A DNA stretch of 64,000 nt from VFJQ01 sp044226525 (lineage in GTDB: Bacteria; Verrucomicrobiota; Verrucomicrobiia; Chthoniobacterales; Chthoniobacteraceae): positions 1 through 64,000 of the forward strand of contig JBGAGV010000034.1 in assembly GCA_044226525.1 (NCBI GenBank), given 5' to 3'. The first letter of the stretch is position 1. Each line of letters begins with the position of its first letter. The translations under genes were made by a program, and so were the position numbers. A model generated the notes under the pieces. That model was not told where the DNA came from, did no database searches, and saw nothing but the letters and a program-made list of their open reading frames with translations. Positions 17,692 through 26,503 of the stretch are shown piece by piece.

Positions 17692-20600
17692 TCAGTTGAC
17701 GCCAAAAATGCTCGGGCCAGGCGGCGAGCGCGGTGGCGCCGGAGCTTTCGGTCCGCCGTGGCCAGCCGATGGCGGCGGCGGTGGCGGTGGCGGTGGATCT
17801 TCCGGATCGCACGTCCCGAGCAGGTCGAGGTCGATGCCGGCCGTTTTCAGTTCGGCCTTCATCCGCACCTCGGCGACTTCGCAAAACGCACGGAAGAGAA
17901 GCCGCTCGGTGATGAACCCGCCTCGACCGGCGAGCTGCCGCGCGCGCGCAATCATCGGCGCGATGACGCGGGAACAGGCCGCCTCGTCGAGCGGCAGGTC
18001 CCCTGGCGCGTTGCCGCTCGCCGAGGCGACCAGCACTTCGCAGAGATGCTCCACCGGAAGCGAGCGGCGCCTGAAAAGCCGGAAGGCAAACGCGTGCTCG
18101 TGCAGAAGGAACGCCGCCAGGGTGAGCCGGTTGGGAATCGGCACGACGCGGCGCTGGCGGGCGAGCTGGTGCGCGCGCCGCACCACCTGCCGGGCGCGCC
18201 ACGTCAGCCCCGTGAACGTGTCCGGCCGCTCCAGGTCGATCGTTTTGAACTCCGCGAGGCTGGCCTCGATCGGCTCCAGCTCTTCATCGGAAGCCGGCGC
18301 ACTCAAAAAGGCGGCGAACGCCGGGTCGGCCTTTTCGCAAAAGGCGTGGAAGAACTCCTCCTCCGTCACGGCGTGCGGATCGCGCGCAAGCTCCCGCGCC
18401 CGCACCAGCGTCGGCGTGACGATGCGCGCGCACGCCGCCGGGGTGAGGCCCAGCGCGGATTCGGCGGCGGACGTCTCGTGGCTGACCGCGACGAGAAAAG
18501 CCCAGAGCAGCTTCGCATCGACCCCGCCGGCGCGGCAGACGCGCGCCCCGAAGCCTTCCGGCCCACCGATGAGAGCCGCCATCAGCACCCGGTGCGTGAT
18601 CTCACTGGCGCCGCATTGCCTCGCCAGCTGATGAGCATCCCGGATGATCTCGCCGACTGCTGGCGTCACGTCGCCGAGCGGGACGGCGCCGTTTTCATCC
18701 ACTTCACGCGTTCGGTCGCGGTTCGCGAGAATCTCGCGGACCCGCGCCGGCGCAGGCACCCCCGCGCCGAGCGCGCTCCACGCAGGCGCATCGAGCAGCG
18801 CTTCGAGGACGGCCTGCTCGGCGATCGGTCCCTCTTCGGCCTGGCCTGCGGTTTCGAGTCGCGCAGCGAGGTCGGGAGCAAATTCATCGCGGGACCGGAT
18901 GACCCACCGCTCGATCAATTCCCGCAAGGCCATTTCGTCCAGGCGCGTCGCATCGAAATCCTCCGGCGCGATGGCTGCCGGGGTTTCCGGCGAGTCCTCG
19001 GGACGTTGCCCAACTTCGGCATAAAGCGAGTCGGGATCGAGCCCCGCCTGCCGGATGACGAAGCGCGTCAGTTCACCGACGCGGAGCAGACCCGCGAGAA
19101 AATCGGTGATGCTGGCCCTGGCCCGGCCATGGCGGTTGCGGCGCTTGGCGGCCCGGAGGAGCACGCCGTCGATCTCGAAGGCGAAGACGTCGCGCTGCAG
19201 GCGGCCCGACGCATCGAACACGCGGCCTGCGGACGGCGGCGGCGGCACCGGCGGCTGACTCGGCCTGGGTTCATTCTGCGGCGGTGTGGGTGTGTGCGGC
19301 TCGGCGCTGGGCTGAACGGACGTTCGCTGGTCGCGCCAGGGGCGGTTCGGATCGCCGAAGAACCGATAGGCGGCGTAGGCGATATTCGGATCGCCGCCGA
19401 GATAACGCGCCCGGCTCCATTCGCGCGCATGCCGGATGGCCTGGCCACACGCGCCCCCCTGCGCCGCCTGTCGAAAAAACTCCTCGGCAAATTCGGCGGC
19501 CTGCACATTCACGATCGGCCAGATCGGGGCGATGACGACGCGATCCGACCGGCCCTGTGCGAACGCGGCCGCGACGCTCAACGGCTGGGTTCCGGCCTCC
19601 TCCCCGCGGGGGGCGAACGCGCTTTCGCAGGCATTAATGAAGACAAGTTCCGCCAGCGGCGCCGCCTCGACTACCCGATGCGCCGCCAGCACGTCGTCGG
19701 CCAGGGCGAGGCATCCCTCGGCGGAGTCGCGGTTCACGAAACCGTGTCCAAAATAGTAAATCCCCGCGACGTTTGGATCGCTGATCGCGGCGAGCACCTG
19801 GGCGACGGTCGCGGTCGGGCCGCGCAACGGGCGGAATTTGAACCCGCGTTCCTCGATCAACTGCTGCAGCGTGGCCAGGTGTTGTTCGCATTTGCCCGAG
19901 CGATCGTTGCGTTCGTCGCAGAGATCGCCGCGCGGATCGATGATGACGAGAAAATCGCGCCCCGTGCCGCACGGTCGGCCGGTGCCCGAGGCGAGGTGGC
20001 TCAAGTGATAGGTGAGCGCGAGGTGATCGACCCGGGGCAGGAGCGCGGAGCCGCACTGCGAGCAGTGGTTGGCCCCGGCGCCGCGCCGCGCCCGGCACGT
20101 TTCACACCAGGCATAACGCTCTTCCAGTGCCTCCCACGGAATGGCCGTGGCCAGTGGGTCCGCTTCTTTGATGTCGAATTGCGGCTGGAGCTCCGGGCCG
20201 AGAATGGGGCCAAATCCTGTTTCTGGAAAAATGCCGAGCGCGAGCCGATGGGCCGCCTCGGCGAACTGGTCACGCTCGCGCCGTTTGTTGAGCATCGCCA
20301 GGATGTTTAGCTCGTCGACTTCGCGTCGAACCTGCTCGATGCGCTCCCGGATGACTTGCAGGTCGTTTTGCCGGCTCACCGTGGGCGGACGGCGCGGCCC
20401 GATCCGCCCCAGCCGGTAGTCGAACGTGACGCGTCCATTCTTGTCGAGCTGACAGGAGACAGTCAGTTCGTGCGCGAGGATGTCGTCGCGCGGCGCCGGC
20501 ACCGGCGCGGCGGCGGCGATGGCGGCCACCTCCGGGGCGGGCGCGGCCTGGACGGGTGGAACGAGCGCCGCCGCGAGCGCCTCGCCAAACTCGCGGGCAC

Positions 20601-22251
20601 TCCCGAATCGATCGGCGGGATCACGCTGGAGCGCCCGCAGGATCGCCGCATCCACGGCAAAGGACAGTTCGCGGCGGAGCTCGGCTGGCGACTGGCTTAC
20701 GCCCTGGTTCTGCATGTCGATCAGCTCCGCCGGCGTGCGGCCCGGGAAGGGGCGCTGGCCCGTGAGCATTTCATAGGCGATGACGCCCATCGCGTAGATG
20801 TCGCTCGCCACGCACGGCTGCCGGCGGAATTGCTCCGGCGCCATATAAAGGATAGTCCCGGCGGACTGTTCCGTCAGGGTTCCGCCCGTCACGCCCTCGG
20901 GAGCGTCGTGGACCGAGGCAATGCCGAAATCGATCAAGCGCACCCGCTCCTCTCCCGCGCTCGTCGTCACGAGCATGATGTTTGAGGGCTTGAGATCCCG
21001 GTGCACGATGGCGCGCGGCTTGGCGCCATGCACGGCCTGCAGCGCGTTGCCGATCTGGCGAACGAGGTCCGCGACGCGGGCCACGGGCATGGTCCCCGGC
21101 TCGATCTCCCGCAGCACATCGCGCAGGGTCACGCCCTGGATGTATTTCATCACCAGAAAGAGACGGCCATCCGGCGTCTGGTCGGTGTCGAGCAAGGCGA
21201 CCACGCCTTCGTCGTCCACGCGCTCAAGCGCCTTGACCTCCTGCTGAAATTTGCGGCGCAGGTATTCGTCGTGGTGCGAGCGGTCGGAGAGCACCTTCAC
21301 CACGACGCGTCGGTCGAGCACCTTGCGGTCTCGCGCGATGTAAACTTCCGCGATCCCGCCGACGGCGAGCAACCGCTCGATCGCGTAGCGATCCGCAAAG
21401 ACCGCGCCCACATAGCGTCCCTTCACCGGGAGCACCGGCGCCACCGCGGGCAGCACCGTCGAGGCCGGGATCGTCGACGGCTCGCCGAGCCGATCGGGGG
21501 GAGGGGCGTCCTCTTCCATCCGGATGTCGAGCGGGATTTCCCACGCTGCGCCACTGGCGTCGGCCGTGCGCACGCACAAGGTCCAGAGCCCCGCGACGAC
21601 CCGGATCGGTGAGGAGAGAGTTCCGGAGATCGATCCGGTGAAAAAGAGCCGTCTCGCCCCGTCGAAAATCTCGATCTGCCCGCCGGCACTTCCCTCCAGG
21701 GCGCAGCGAACCTCGGCGCCATTCTCCGTCCGGCAGACTTCCATGCGGATGGCGCAGGCCCGTTCCACATCCTCGAAGCGCCAGACCCGGCGCCGCGGTC
21801 CGGATGGATCGGCCGCGGTGATCGCGACAAAGTCCTCCTCCACGGCAGGCGTGCCGAGCCCGCGTTCGATCAGGTTCCCGGCTGCGCCGAGCACGAGGCG
21901 AACGCCTTCGGAGAGCACCTTGAGCAGGCCATCGCCGGGACGCCAGACCGACTGCACTTCCCGATAGATGTGCTGGCAGGTGGTGCAGTGTTCCAGATGG
22001 CGCACGAGCCCGGGCATCTCGGCGGCGCGCTGGGCCGCCGTGAGGTGGCAAAACTCCGCGGCGCGCGAGCAAAAGAGGGCGCACTCACCGACGAACTCGT
22101 CCGCTTCGTAGAGCGCCGCGCTGAGCCGGCGAAGGGGGGCAGCCGCCTCGGAGGCGAGGAGCGCGTGGGCTTGGGCGAGTTCCTCGCGTGACACATGGCG
22201 TGTGCCGCTCAGGTAAGCGGCGAGGCATTCGCGGGCTTCGGCGGCGTTCAT
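17692..22251 (-). CDS. Zinc finger (ZAS)-kinase-CHAT protease-Clp-N fusion protein
   Basis: This 1519-aa protein starts at the ATG overlapping the sigma-like gene stop (ATGA, 22251-22248). Domains in order: ZAS-like anti-sigma zinc finger with HxxxCxxC (H85, C89, C92); a beta domain (about 140-245); a Ser/Thr kinase (about 290-565) with VVVK lysine, HRDLKPSN (417-424), DFG (441-443) and APE (471-473); and a CHAT caspase-like protease (about 680-965) with His836 in YYFGHG and Cys875 in INACES. The CHAT domain contains a four-Cys zinc ribbon (C716, C719, C730, C733). After a Pro-rich linker come at least three Clp-N-like repeats (about 1020-1480) and a polyproline tail. Kinase and protease residues both look intact. 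The Clp-N repeats echo the N-terminus of the neighbouring Clp ATPase, suggesting docking between the two. Confidence 0.88.
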   Translation of the reverse strand: MNAAEARECLAAYLSGTRHVSREELAQAHALLASEAAAPLRRLSAALYEADEFVGECALFCSRAAEFCHLTAAQRAAEMPGLVRHLEHCTTCQHIYREVQSVWRPGDGLLKVLSEGVRLVLGAAGNLIERGLGTPAVEEDFVAITAADPSGPRRRVWRFEDVERACAIRMEVCRTENGAEVRCALEGSAGGQIEIFDGARRLFFTGSISGTLSSPIRVVAGLWTLCVRTADASGAAWEIPLDIRMEEDAPPPDRLGEPSTIPASTVLPAVAPVLPVKGRYVGAVFADRYAIERLLAVGGIAEVYIARDRKVLDRRVVVKVLSDRSHHDEYLRRKFQQEVKALERVDDEGVVALLDTDQTPDGRLFLVMKYIQGVTLRDVLREIEPGTMPVARVADLVRQIGNALQAVHGAKPRAIVHRDLKPSNIMLVTTSAGEERVRLIDFGIASVHDAPEGVTGGTLTEQSAGTILYMAPEQFRRQPCVASDIYAMGVIAYEMLTGQRPFPGRTPAELIDMQNQGVSQSPAELRRELSFAVDAAILRALQRDPADRFGSAREFGEALAAALVPPVQAAPAPEVAAIAAAAPVPAPRDDILAHELTVSCQLDKNGRVTFDYRLGRIGPRRPPTVSRQNDLQVIRERIEQVRREVDELNILAMLNKRRERDQFAEAAHRLALGIFPETGFGPILGPELQPQFDIKEADPLATAIPWEALEERYAWCETCRARRGAGANHCSQCGSALLPRVDHLALTYHLSHLASGTGRPCGTGRDFLVIIDPRGDLCDERNDRSGKCEQHLATLQQLIEERGFKFRPLRGPTATVAQVLAAISDPNVAGIYYFGHGFVNRDSAEGCLALADDVLAAHRVVEAAPLAELVFINACESAFAPRGEEAGTQPLSVAAAFAQGRSDRVVIAPIWPIVNVQAAEFAEEFFRQAAQGGACGQAIRHAREWSRARYLGGDPNIAYAAYRFFGDPNRPWRDQRTSVQPSAEPHTPTPPQNEPRPSQPPVPPPPSAGRVFDASGRLQRDVFAFEIDGVLLRAAKRRNRHGRARASITDFLAGLLRVGELTRFVIRQAGLDPDSLYAEVGQRPEDSPETPAAIAPEDFDATRLDEMALRELIERWVIRSRDEFAPDLAARLETAGQAEEGPIAEQAVLEALLDAPAWSALGAGVPAPARVREILANRDRTREVDENGAVPLGDVTPAVGEIIRDAHQLARQCGASEITHRVLMAALIGGPEGFGARVCRAGGVDAKLLWAFLVAVSHETSAAESALGLTPAACARIVTPTLVRARELARDPHAVTEEEFFHAFCEKADPAFAAFLSAPASDEELEPIEASLAEFKTIDLERPDTFTGLTWRARQVVRRAHQLARQRRVVPIPNRLTLAAFLLHEHAFAFRLFRRRSLPVEHLCEVLVASASGNAPGDLPLDEAACSRVIAPMIARARQLAGRGGFITERLLFRAFCEVAEVRMKAELKTAGIDLDLLGTCDPEDPPPPPPPPPSAGHGGPKAPAPPRSPPGPSIFGVN

Positions 22252-24278
22252 GGGGCGGTGCGGGACGCCGCCATGCCCTCGGTGAGTTTGGCCACGCTGG
22301 GTTCTTCCTCCGGATCGACCCGGAGGCGTCGCATCGTTTCCGGCAGATCGTGTCGTTCGATAAACACGAGGTGCCATACCGGCACGATCCAGATGTGGCC
22401 TGCGCTCGGCACCAGCCGCCGCCATTCGCGCACCGCGCCGTCTTCGGCGGCCGCCAGCCCGTCGGGACCAGCGATCGAGGCGAGCAGGTCGAGCGCGGCT
22501 CGCCGCGCGGCGGTGAAATCGCGCCCCGCCAACCAGTTCTCTGCCTCGTGCACCGAGCATAAACGGCGCATCTGCTCGACGACCTCTGCCAGCGGTCGCC
22601 AGACCGGCTCGTGCGAGACACGCTGCGCCATGCGTTCAGCGCGATGATTGCGCTTGGCCGCCGCCGCGAAGGCCTGGTGAAAATCGTCATCCGTCAGCCA
22701 GCGCCAGAGTTCGAGCAGATACCGCTCAAAACTCCATGGATCCGGATGCTGCGGGTCAACCTTTCCCTGCAACAGCAGGCGGGCGGTGAAGATCCACAGT
22801 AAGGTCCGCCGGGCGCTCACCACACGACCCGTCGCGGCCACCGGTTCCCAGCCGCTCGCCGCTTCGAGCGGACAGACTGTGGCCGCCCGCTCCCCCCGCC
22901 GCGGCGCTTTCGCCGCCCGGCACTCGGCATTCGAGCTGCGGTAACGGCGCGCGTGGAGATAGGCAAACAGGCGCTGCCCGAGCCGATGATTCCAGTTGTT
23001 GATTTCATCGACGCCCACGCGGTGTGCCGTGGCGATTTCATCGACGCGCCGTGGTGCGGTTTCGCCGCCGTCCATCAGTTGCAGCAGCCGCTCGCTCCAT
23101 AGTGCATCGACCACTCCGCGCACTTTCTCGTTCGCCGCGGCCGCTCCAGCGGGCGTCCTTCCCACTTCGCCCCGTGCGAAAAAAGAACTGCGCACCAGGC
23201 GGTAACCCTCGCGAAAAAAACCGAGCCCTTCCAACGATAGTTCACCCGTCGGCAGCGGGGATGGATCGACGGCGGCCTCATCCGAATCGTCGTCCCGGTC
23301 CTCTCTCTCCAGCGGCACCTCCCGGCGCCACCAGGCGAAACAAATCGCGCATTGTTTCCACCAATAGACCAACCGGGAGCGAAACGAAAAATACGGAAAA
23401 CCGGAATCGAGATGATCCTCGACCATGGCTTCCCAGAATTCGCCGACGCGCTCTTCCAGCGCCTGCCCGCGCAAGCCGCACCGCAGCGCACAGTTTCGCG
23501 CTGCGTGTTCGAGATTGATCGCGCAATCGCAAAGGTCGGCGTGCTCGCGGCCGAAAATTTCGGGAAGGCGTTTCCGCAGAAAATCCCAGTCGATGGTTTC
23601 GCGGCGCGATTCGCCCGAAACGCAGCTTGGTGCGCGCCTCATGCTCGTCCGCAAAAATCCGAGCAGACGACCGTCCTCGTGCGATTGCCAGTTGGCCAGG
23701 ATGCGTTCGAGGCTTGCCGGGGTGCAGGTGCCGAGGTGCAAGGCCGCGCCGGCGAGTCGAAGTTCCCGCTCCTCGTGCGTGCGGCTCTTCTCCACTCCGG
23801 CGATATCCGCGAGAATCCGGGCCACGTTGCTGGTGTTCATGGACCATCGGTTCGCCCAGGTGTGCGCATCTCCGCATTCGTCTGGCAGGGTGCTCGTAAA
23901 TTCCGTGAAACAGCGAACCCGCTGCAGCAATTCGTCCTCCATGAGATACTCGTTACCGCCGTTCGCCTCCGGCCGTTTCATCTGGTAGGCCCGTTGCGGA
24001 TATACGCACGCCGCAAAGGCAGCGACAAATGCAGCCCGCGTGGGGAAGTGGCCGCAATCCAACTCTTTGATCTCGGTCAACCGGCGCGGGAGGAGTCCTT
24101 CACGCCGGAACACCGACAACAGTTCTTCCTCGCCCAAAATCCCATCCACTTCCGCTCCTGCAAGACGCATCGCGGTGCGCGCCACCTGCCGCGACAAAGG
24201 ATGCTCGGGCTGGCGATGAAGAAACCGTCCCACGAGTTGAGAGAGACGTTCCATGGGGGGATGACGGTCGACAAGCAT
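22248..24278 (-). CDS. Sigma-70-like regulatory protein (large), first gene of the cluster
   Basis: This 676-aa soluble protein contains a stretch (about 245-330) resembling sigma-70 region 2, with the helix order and aromatic WW core of the -10/core-binding region. A helix-turn-helix like region 4 follows at about 385-445 (RVDEIATAHRVGVDEINNW...). The flanking N- and C-terminal parts are unassigned. In Planctomycetes and Verrucomicrobia such sigma-like proteins precede kinase genes carrying ZAS zinc fingers, and here the next gene begins with one and overlaps this one by ATGA. The likely role is to direct RNA polymerase to this cluster or its regulon and to be held inactive by the ZAS-kinase protein. 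The start could be M1 or M9; neither has a good ribosome site. Family assignment is moderate because the similarity is weak. Confidence 0.55.
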   Translation of the reverse strand: MLVDRHPPMERLSQLVGRFLHRQPEHPLSRQVARTAMRLAGAEVDGILGEEELLSVFRREGLLPRRLTEIKELDCGHFPTRAAFVAAFAACVYPQRAYQMKRPEANGGNEYLMEDELLQRVRCFTEFTSTLPDECGDAHTWANRWSMNTSNVARILADIAGVEKSRTHEERELRLAGAALHLGTCTPASLERILANWQSHEDGRLLGFLRTSMRRAPSCVSGESRRETIDWDFLRKRLPEIFGREHADLCDCAINLEHAARNCALRCGLRGQALEERVGEFWEAMVEDHLDSGFPYFSFRSRLVYWWKQCAICFAWWRREVPLEREDRDDDSDEAAVDPSPLPTGELSLEGLGFFREGYRLVRSSFFARGEVGRTPAGAAAANEKVRGVVDALWSERLLQLMDGGETAPRRVDEIATAHRVGVDEINNWNHRLGQRLFAYLHARRYRSSNAECRAAKAPRRGERAATVCPLEAASGWEPVAATGRVVSARRTLLWIFTARLLLQGKVDPQHPDPWSFERYLLELWRWLTDDDFHQAFAAAAKRNHRAERMAQRVSHEPVWRPLAEVVEQMRRLCSVHEAENWLAGRDFTAARRAALDLLASIAGPDGLAAAEDGAVREWRRLVPSAGHIWIVPVWHLVFIERHDLPETMRRLRVDPEEEPSVAKLTEGMAASRTAP

Positions 24279-24551
24279 AGGCCGGATGAGCGGTCGCGGG
24301 ACAGGATTTACAACATGGTTCGGATTACTTGGCTGGAGATAGGGGCTAGGATCGCTCCGGAAGGCTAGCTTTCACTCAATCCGATTCATTTGAGTCGCCG
24401 CCTGAAGCGGGGCACATGCTTGAGAAGCGATTTCGGACCGTCAATCGTGAATTTACACTCGCGCGAGACATCGTGCCGGATCGCTATCGGCGCCGCCGAC
24501 CGCTGGATCGAGGCGAATGAAAGACTCGCGGCGCACGCCATCTTCTAGGTC
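24279..24551. other. Upstream region of the long gene cluster, with a decayed coding tail
   Basis: This stretch should hold the promoter of the minus-strand cluster starting at 24278; I see no confident -35/-10 pair. On the plus strand one frame ends at TAG 24546-24548 with a protein-like tail (AADRWIEANERLAAHAIF) but has no ATG start. It lies three bases before the next small gene and looks like the remnant of a broken gene. Confidence 0.3.
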
Positions 24552-24805
24552 ATGCTACAGACCATCACCATCTTAGACGAATCAGAGGCTTTCGCGTTAA
24601 CCGGTGCGCGCACCATGGAAGAAGCGCTTGCTAGGCTGAAGCGCCGTATTCCGCGCTATGGGATCGTTACGATTTTCAACCACAAGCGTGCGATTGGTTG
24701 TTCAAGAGGCTGCGAAGCGACCTGGGCTGTGGCGCCATCAATTTCGTTCGGAGATCGGTAATGCCAATTTTGAGACTGGCCTCGTGGGAAACACCAGTGC
24801 TTTAG
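24552..24805 (+). pseudogene. Small gene with an internal frameshift, unknown product
   Basis: An ATG at 24552 opens a frame of about 50 good-looking residues (MLQTITILDE..., then a helix EEALARLKRR and a strand YGIVTIFNHKRAIG). Near base 24700 that frame degrades while the next frame continues with equally protein-like sequence (LFKRLRSDLGCGAINF... to ...SWETPVL) to a TAG at 24803-24805. Joined, they make a protein of about 84 residues. I do not recognise the family. It could be a decayed gene, a programmed frameshift or a sequencing error. Confidence 0.35.
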
Positions 24806-24890
24806 GACGCGGTGACAGTGACGAGCGTTATTTCTTCGCGCGCCCACGTCGCGTTACCAAAGTGGAGGAGTCCGGCGGGAGGCGCAACGA

Positions 24891-25034
24891 ATGGCGACGC
24901 CGTTGCTTGAACTGGACGATAAAATTAAGAGCGCTGAGGTTAAGACGCGATATTGGATGCGATCGAAAGAATCGCCGAGCGCGATTTTGGAAATGCTTTG
25001 GCGAAATTGGAGAGGTAGCCTATGGCGTAGATGA
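24891..25034 (+). CDS. Candidate small protein, 47 aa, unknown
   Basis: A short frame begins at ATG 24891, preceded at a proper distance by GGGAGG, and ends at TGA 25032-25034. The product is charged (MATPLLELDDKIKSAEVK... to ...NWRGSLWRR) and could be a real small protein or the surviving start of a longer broken gene. It matches no family that I recognise. The 24.8-25.2 kb interval otherwise holds no supported gene. Confidence 0.3.
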   Translation: MATPLLELDDKIKSAEVKTRYWMRSKESPSAILEMLWRNWRGSLWRR

Positions 25035-25207
25035 GTATAGAGTTCGCCGGCTCGGCACGGTGGTCATCGCGACAACCAGCGGTTTCTGGGACTATTCTAG
25101 TCGAACGGCACGTCTGGCCCGGCCGTCAGTCGAACATCGCCTGACCGCTCCTATCTAATAATCCGAACGGCGCCGCCCGGGGTCGTGTGCGTCAAGTTCT
25201 GCAAATA

Positions 25208-25239
25208 GGGTGGGTCTGGTAGGCGGGAGGGTGGTAGGG
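25208..25239 (+). other. G-run tract able to form a G-quadruplex
   Basis: Five runs of three G lie within 32 bases (25208-10, 25212-14, 25225-27, 25229-31, 25237-39), followed by T/G-rich sequence to about 25280. The tract lies just downstream of the stop codon of the minus-strand gene 25279-25683, so its transcript would be C-rich. Whether it has a function is unknown. Confidence 0.4.
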
Positions 25240-25278
25240 TTGGCTGTGGTTTTTTGGTGGTTGGTTCGGGGGGGACTT

Positions 25279-25683
25279 TTAGGCGGCCAGTTGGAGCTGG
25301 GTTTTGTGGAGATCGGACAGTGGCTGCATGTCGAGGTAACGAGCGCCATCGAGCCATTCCTCGTGCTGCTCGACAGCCAGGGCGCGGATCAGGCGCAGGC
25401 AACTGGCGTCGTTGGGGAAGATGAGGAAATCAAGCGCTTCGCACATTCCCGCGCAGGTCGAATAAATGGTCATACGCTCTTCCTGCGAATCTCCGCCGAT
25501 TGGAAGGGGAAGCTCTGACAGTTTGCGGGCCGCATGACTGAGTCCGGACACAGCTTCCTGCCGTAAATCTTCTACCGTCTTCGGCGACTTGAGAAAATCT
25601 TGGGGACAATAACGAAGCCCAAATGATGCGCTCAGTCGTCGAAGTTCTGGCGTAAGGGACGCGACACTCTTATCTGTCGCCAT
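25279..25683 (-). CDS. Hypothetical protein, 134 aa
   Basis: This soluble, mostly helical protein has no signal peptide, membrane segment or motif that I recognise. It contains one Cys near each of residues 26, 78 and 96 and an amphipathic C-terminal third. The frame has the composition of a real gene, and it starts 12 bases after the stop of the secreted-protein gene 25696-26370, so the two are probably co-transcribed. Function unknown; association with the restriction operon upstream is only positional. Confidence 0.5.
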   Translation of the reverse strand: MATDKSVASLTPELRRLSASFGLRYCPQDFLKSPKTVEDLRQEAVSGLSHAARKLSELPLPIGGDSQEERMTIYSTCAGMCEALDFLIFPNDASCLRLIRALAVEQHEEWLDGARYLDMQPLSDLHKTQLQLAA

Positions 25684-25695
25684 AGTGCGGCAATG

Positions 25696-26370
25696 CTATC
25701 GCCGAGCCGGCTTGTCGAGCGGGTTGCCGGCCAGTTGCCGTGTGTCGCGCGCGGGCCGCTCCAATGGGTTGTCGTAAGCGGGCCAGCCGAAAGGCCTGCG
25801 TGAACCGGTGGCGGCTGTATTTTGTGGGCGCGCGGTGTCGGGTATGGGTGGGCTCTGTGGAAGCTGCGCATTCGCTCTATGGACTGGCGAAGTTGCGGCT
25901 TTCCGCGTGGCAAGCTCACGTGCGAGCGGTGCGCCTCCGCCTCCGCCGATGGACTGCATATAGCTGACGCCCGGTTCCAACCGATGCACCTCGAATTGCG
26001 GGCAGTTTCCGCTAAACGGAACTGGTGCGACGTAATGGTTCGGAAGGCCGCGCTTTTCGGTCGCGAGTTGATCTAGTCCCCGCACGTTTTGTGCGGGCAC
26101 GCGCAGGATGTTGTCGTTTAGGAATGAGGGGCGGTAATCGAGCACTTCGTAATGGGGGTTAAACGTGCCGGTTGTTGTCTTGCGCAGGTAAATGAAATCA
26201 TCGGCGCGCGCACACACGGCCACGGCCCACACGAGGGCGGCGAGGATGAGCAAAGCGCGCGCTTTCAAGGCGGGAAGACTATCGGCCGCGCTGACGCGTG
26301 CCAAGTCTCTGCGCGGCTCACAATTCCACGTCGCGGCACCGCTGGTCGAGTTGATGGAAAATGCGTTCAA
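25696..26370 (-). CDS. Hypothetical exported protein, 224 aa
   Basis: A hydrophobic segment at about 40-55 (ALLILAALVWAVAVCARA) followed by ADD looks like a signal peptide with an over-long leader, or a membrane anchor. If it is a signal peptide, the true start may be downstream of the annotated ATG. The mature part is short of motifs: an aromatic tract (YEVLDYRPSFLNDN), a Gly run (GGGGG), and a basic Pro/Arg-rich tail. It lies 133 bases downstream of hsdR. I do not recognise a family. Confidence 0.45.
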   Translation of the reverse strand: MNAFSINSTSGAATWNCEPRRDLARVSAADSLPALKARALLILAALVWAVAVCARADDFIYLRKTTTGTFNPHYEVLDYRPSFLNDNILRVPAQNVRGLDQLATEKRGLPNHYVAPVPFSGNCPQFEVHRLEPGVSYMQSIGGGGGAPLARELATRKAATSPVHRANAQLPQSPPIPDTARPQNTAATGSRRPFGWPAYDNPLERPARDTRQLAGNPLDKPARR

Positions 26371-26503
26371 TGAGTTGAGGGGTAAGGGTTGCGGGTTGGT
26401 TCCCGATTACGACGTGACGAATCACCTTTGGATTCACCGCTTTTAGCGGGCTTGCTCGGTTTTCGACCAGAGCCCCTGGAGAGCCTGGCATTCCTGAGGC
26501 GCA

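Noticed and set aside
17692..22251. CHAT-gasdermin pair
   Set aside because: No small gasdermin-like gene lies beside the CHAT protein; neighbours are scaffold, Clp and sigma-like proteins.
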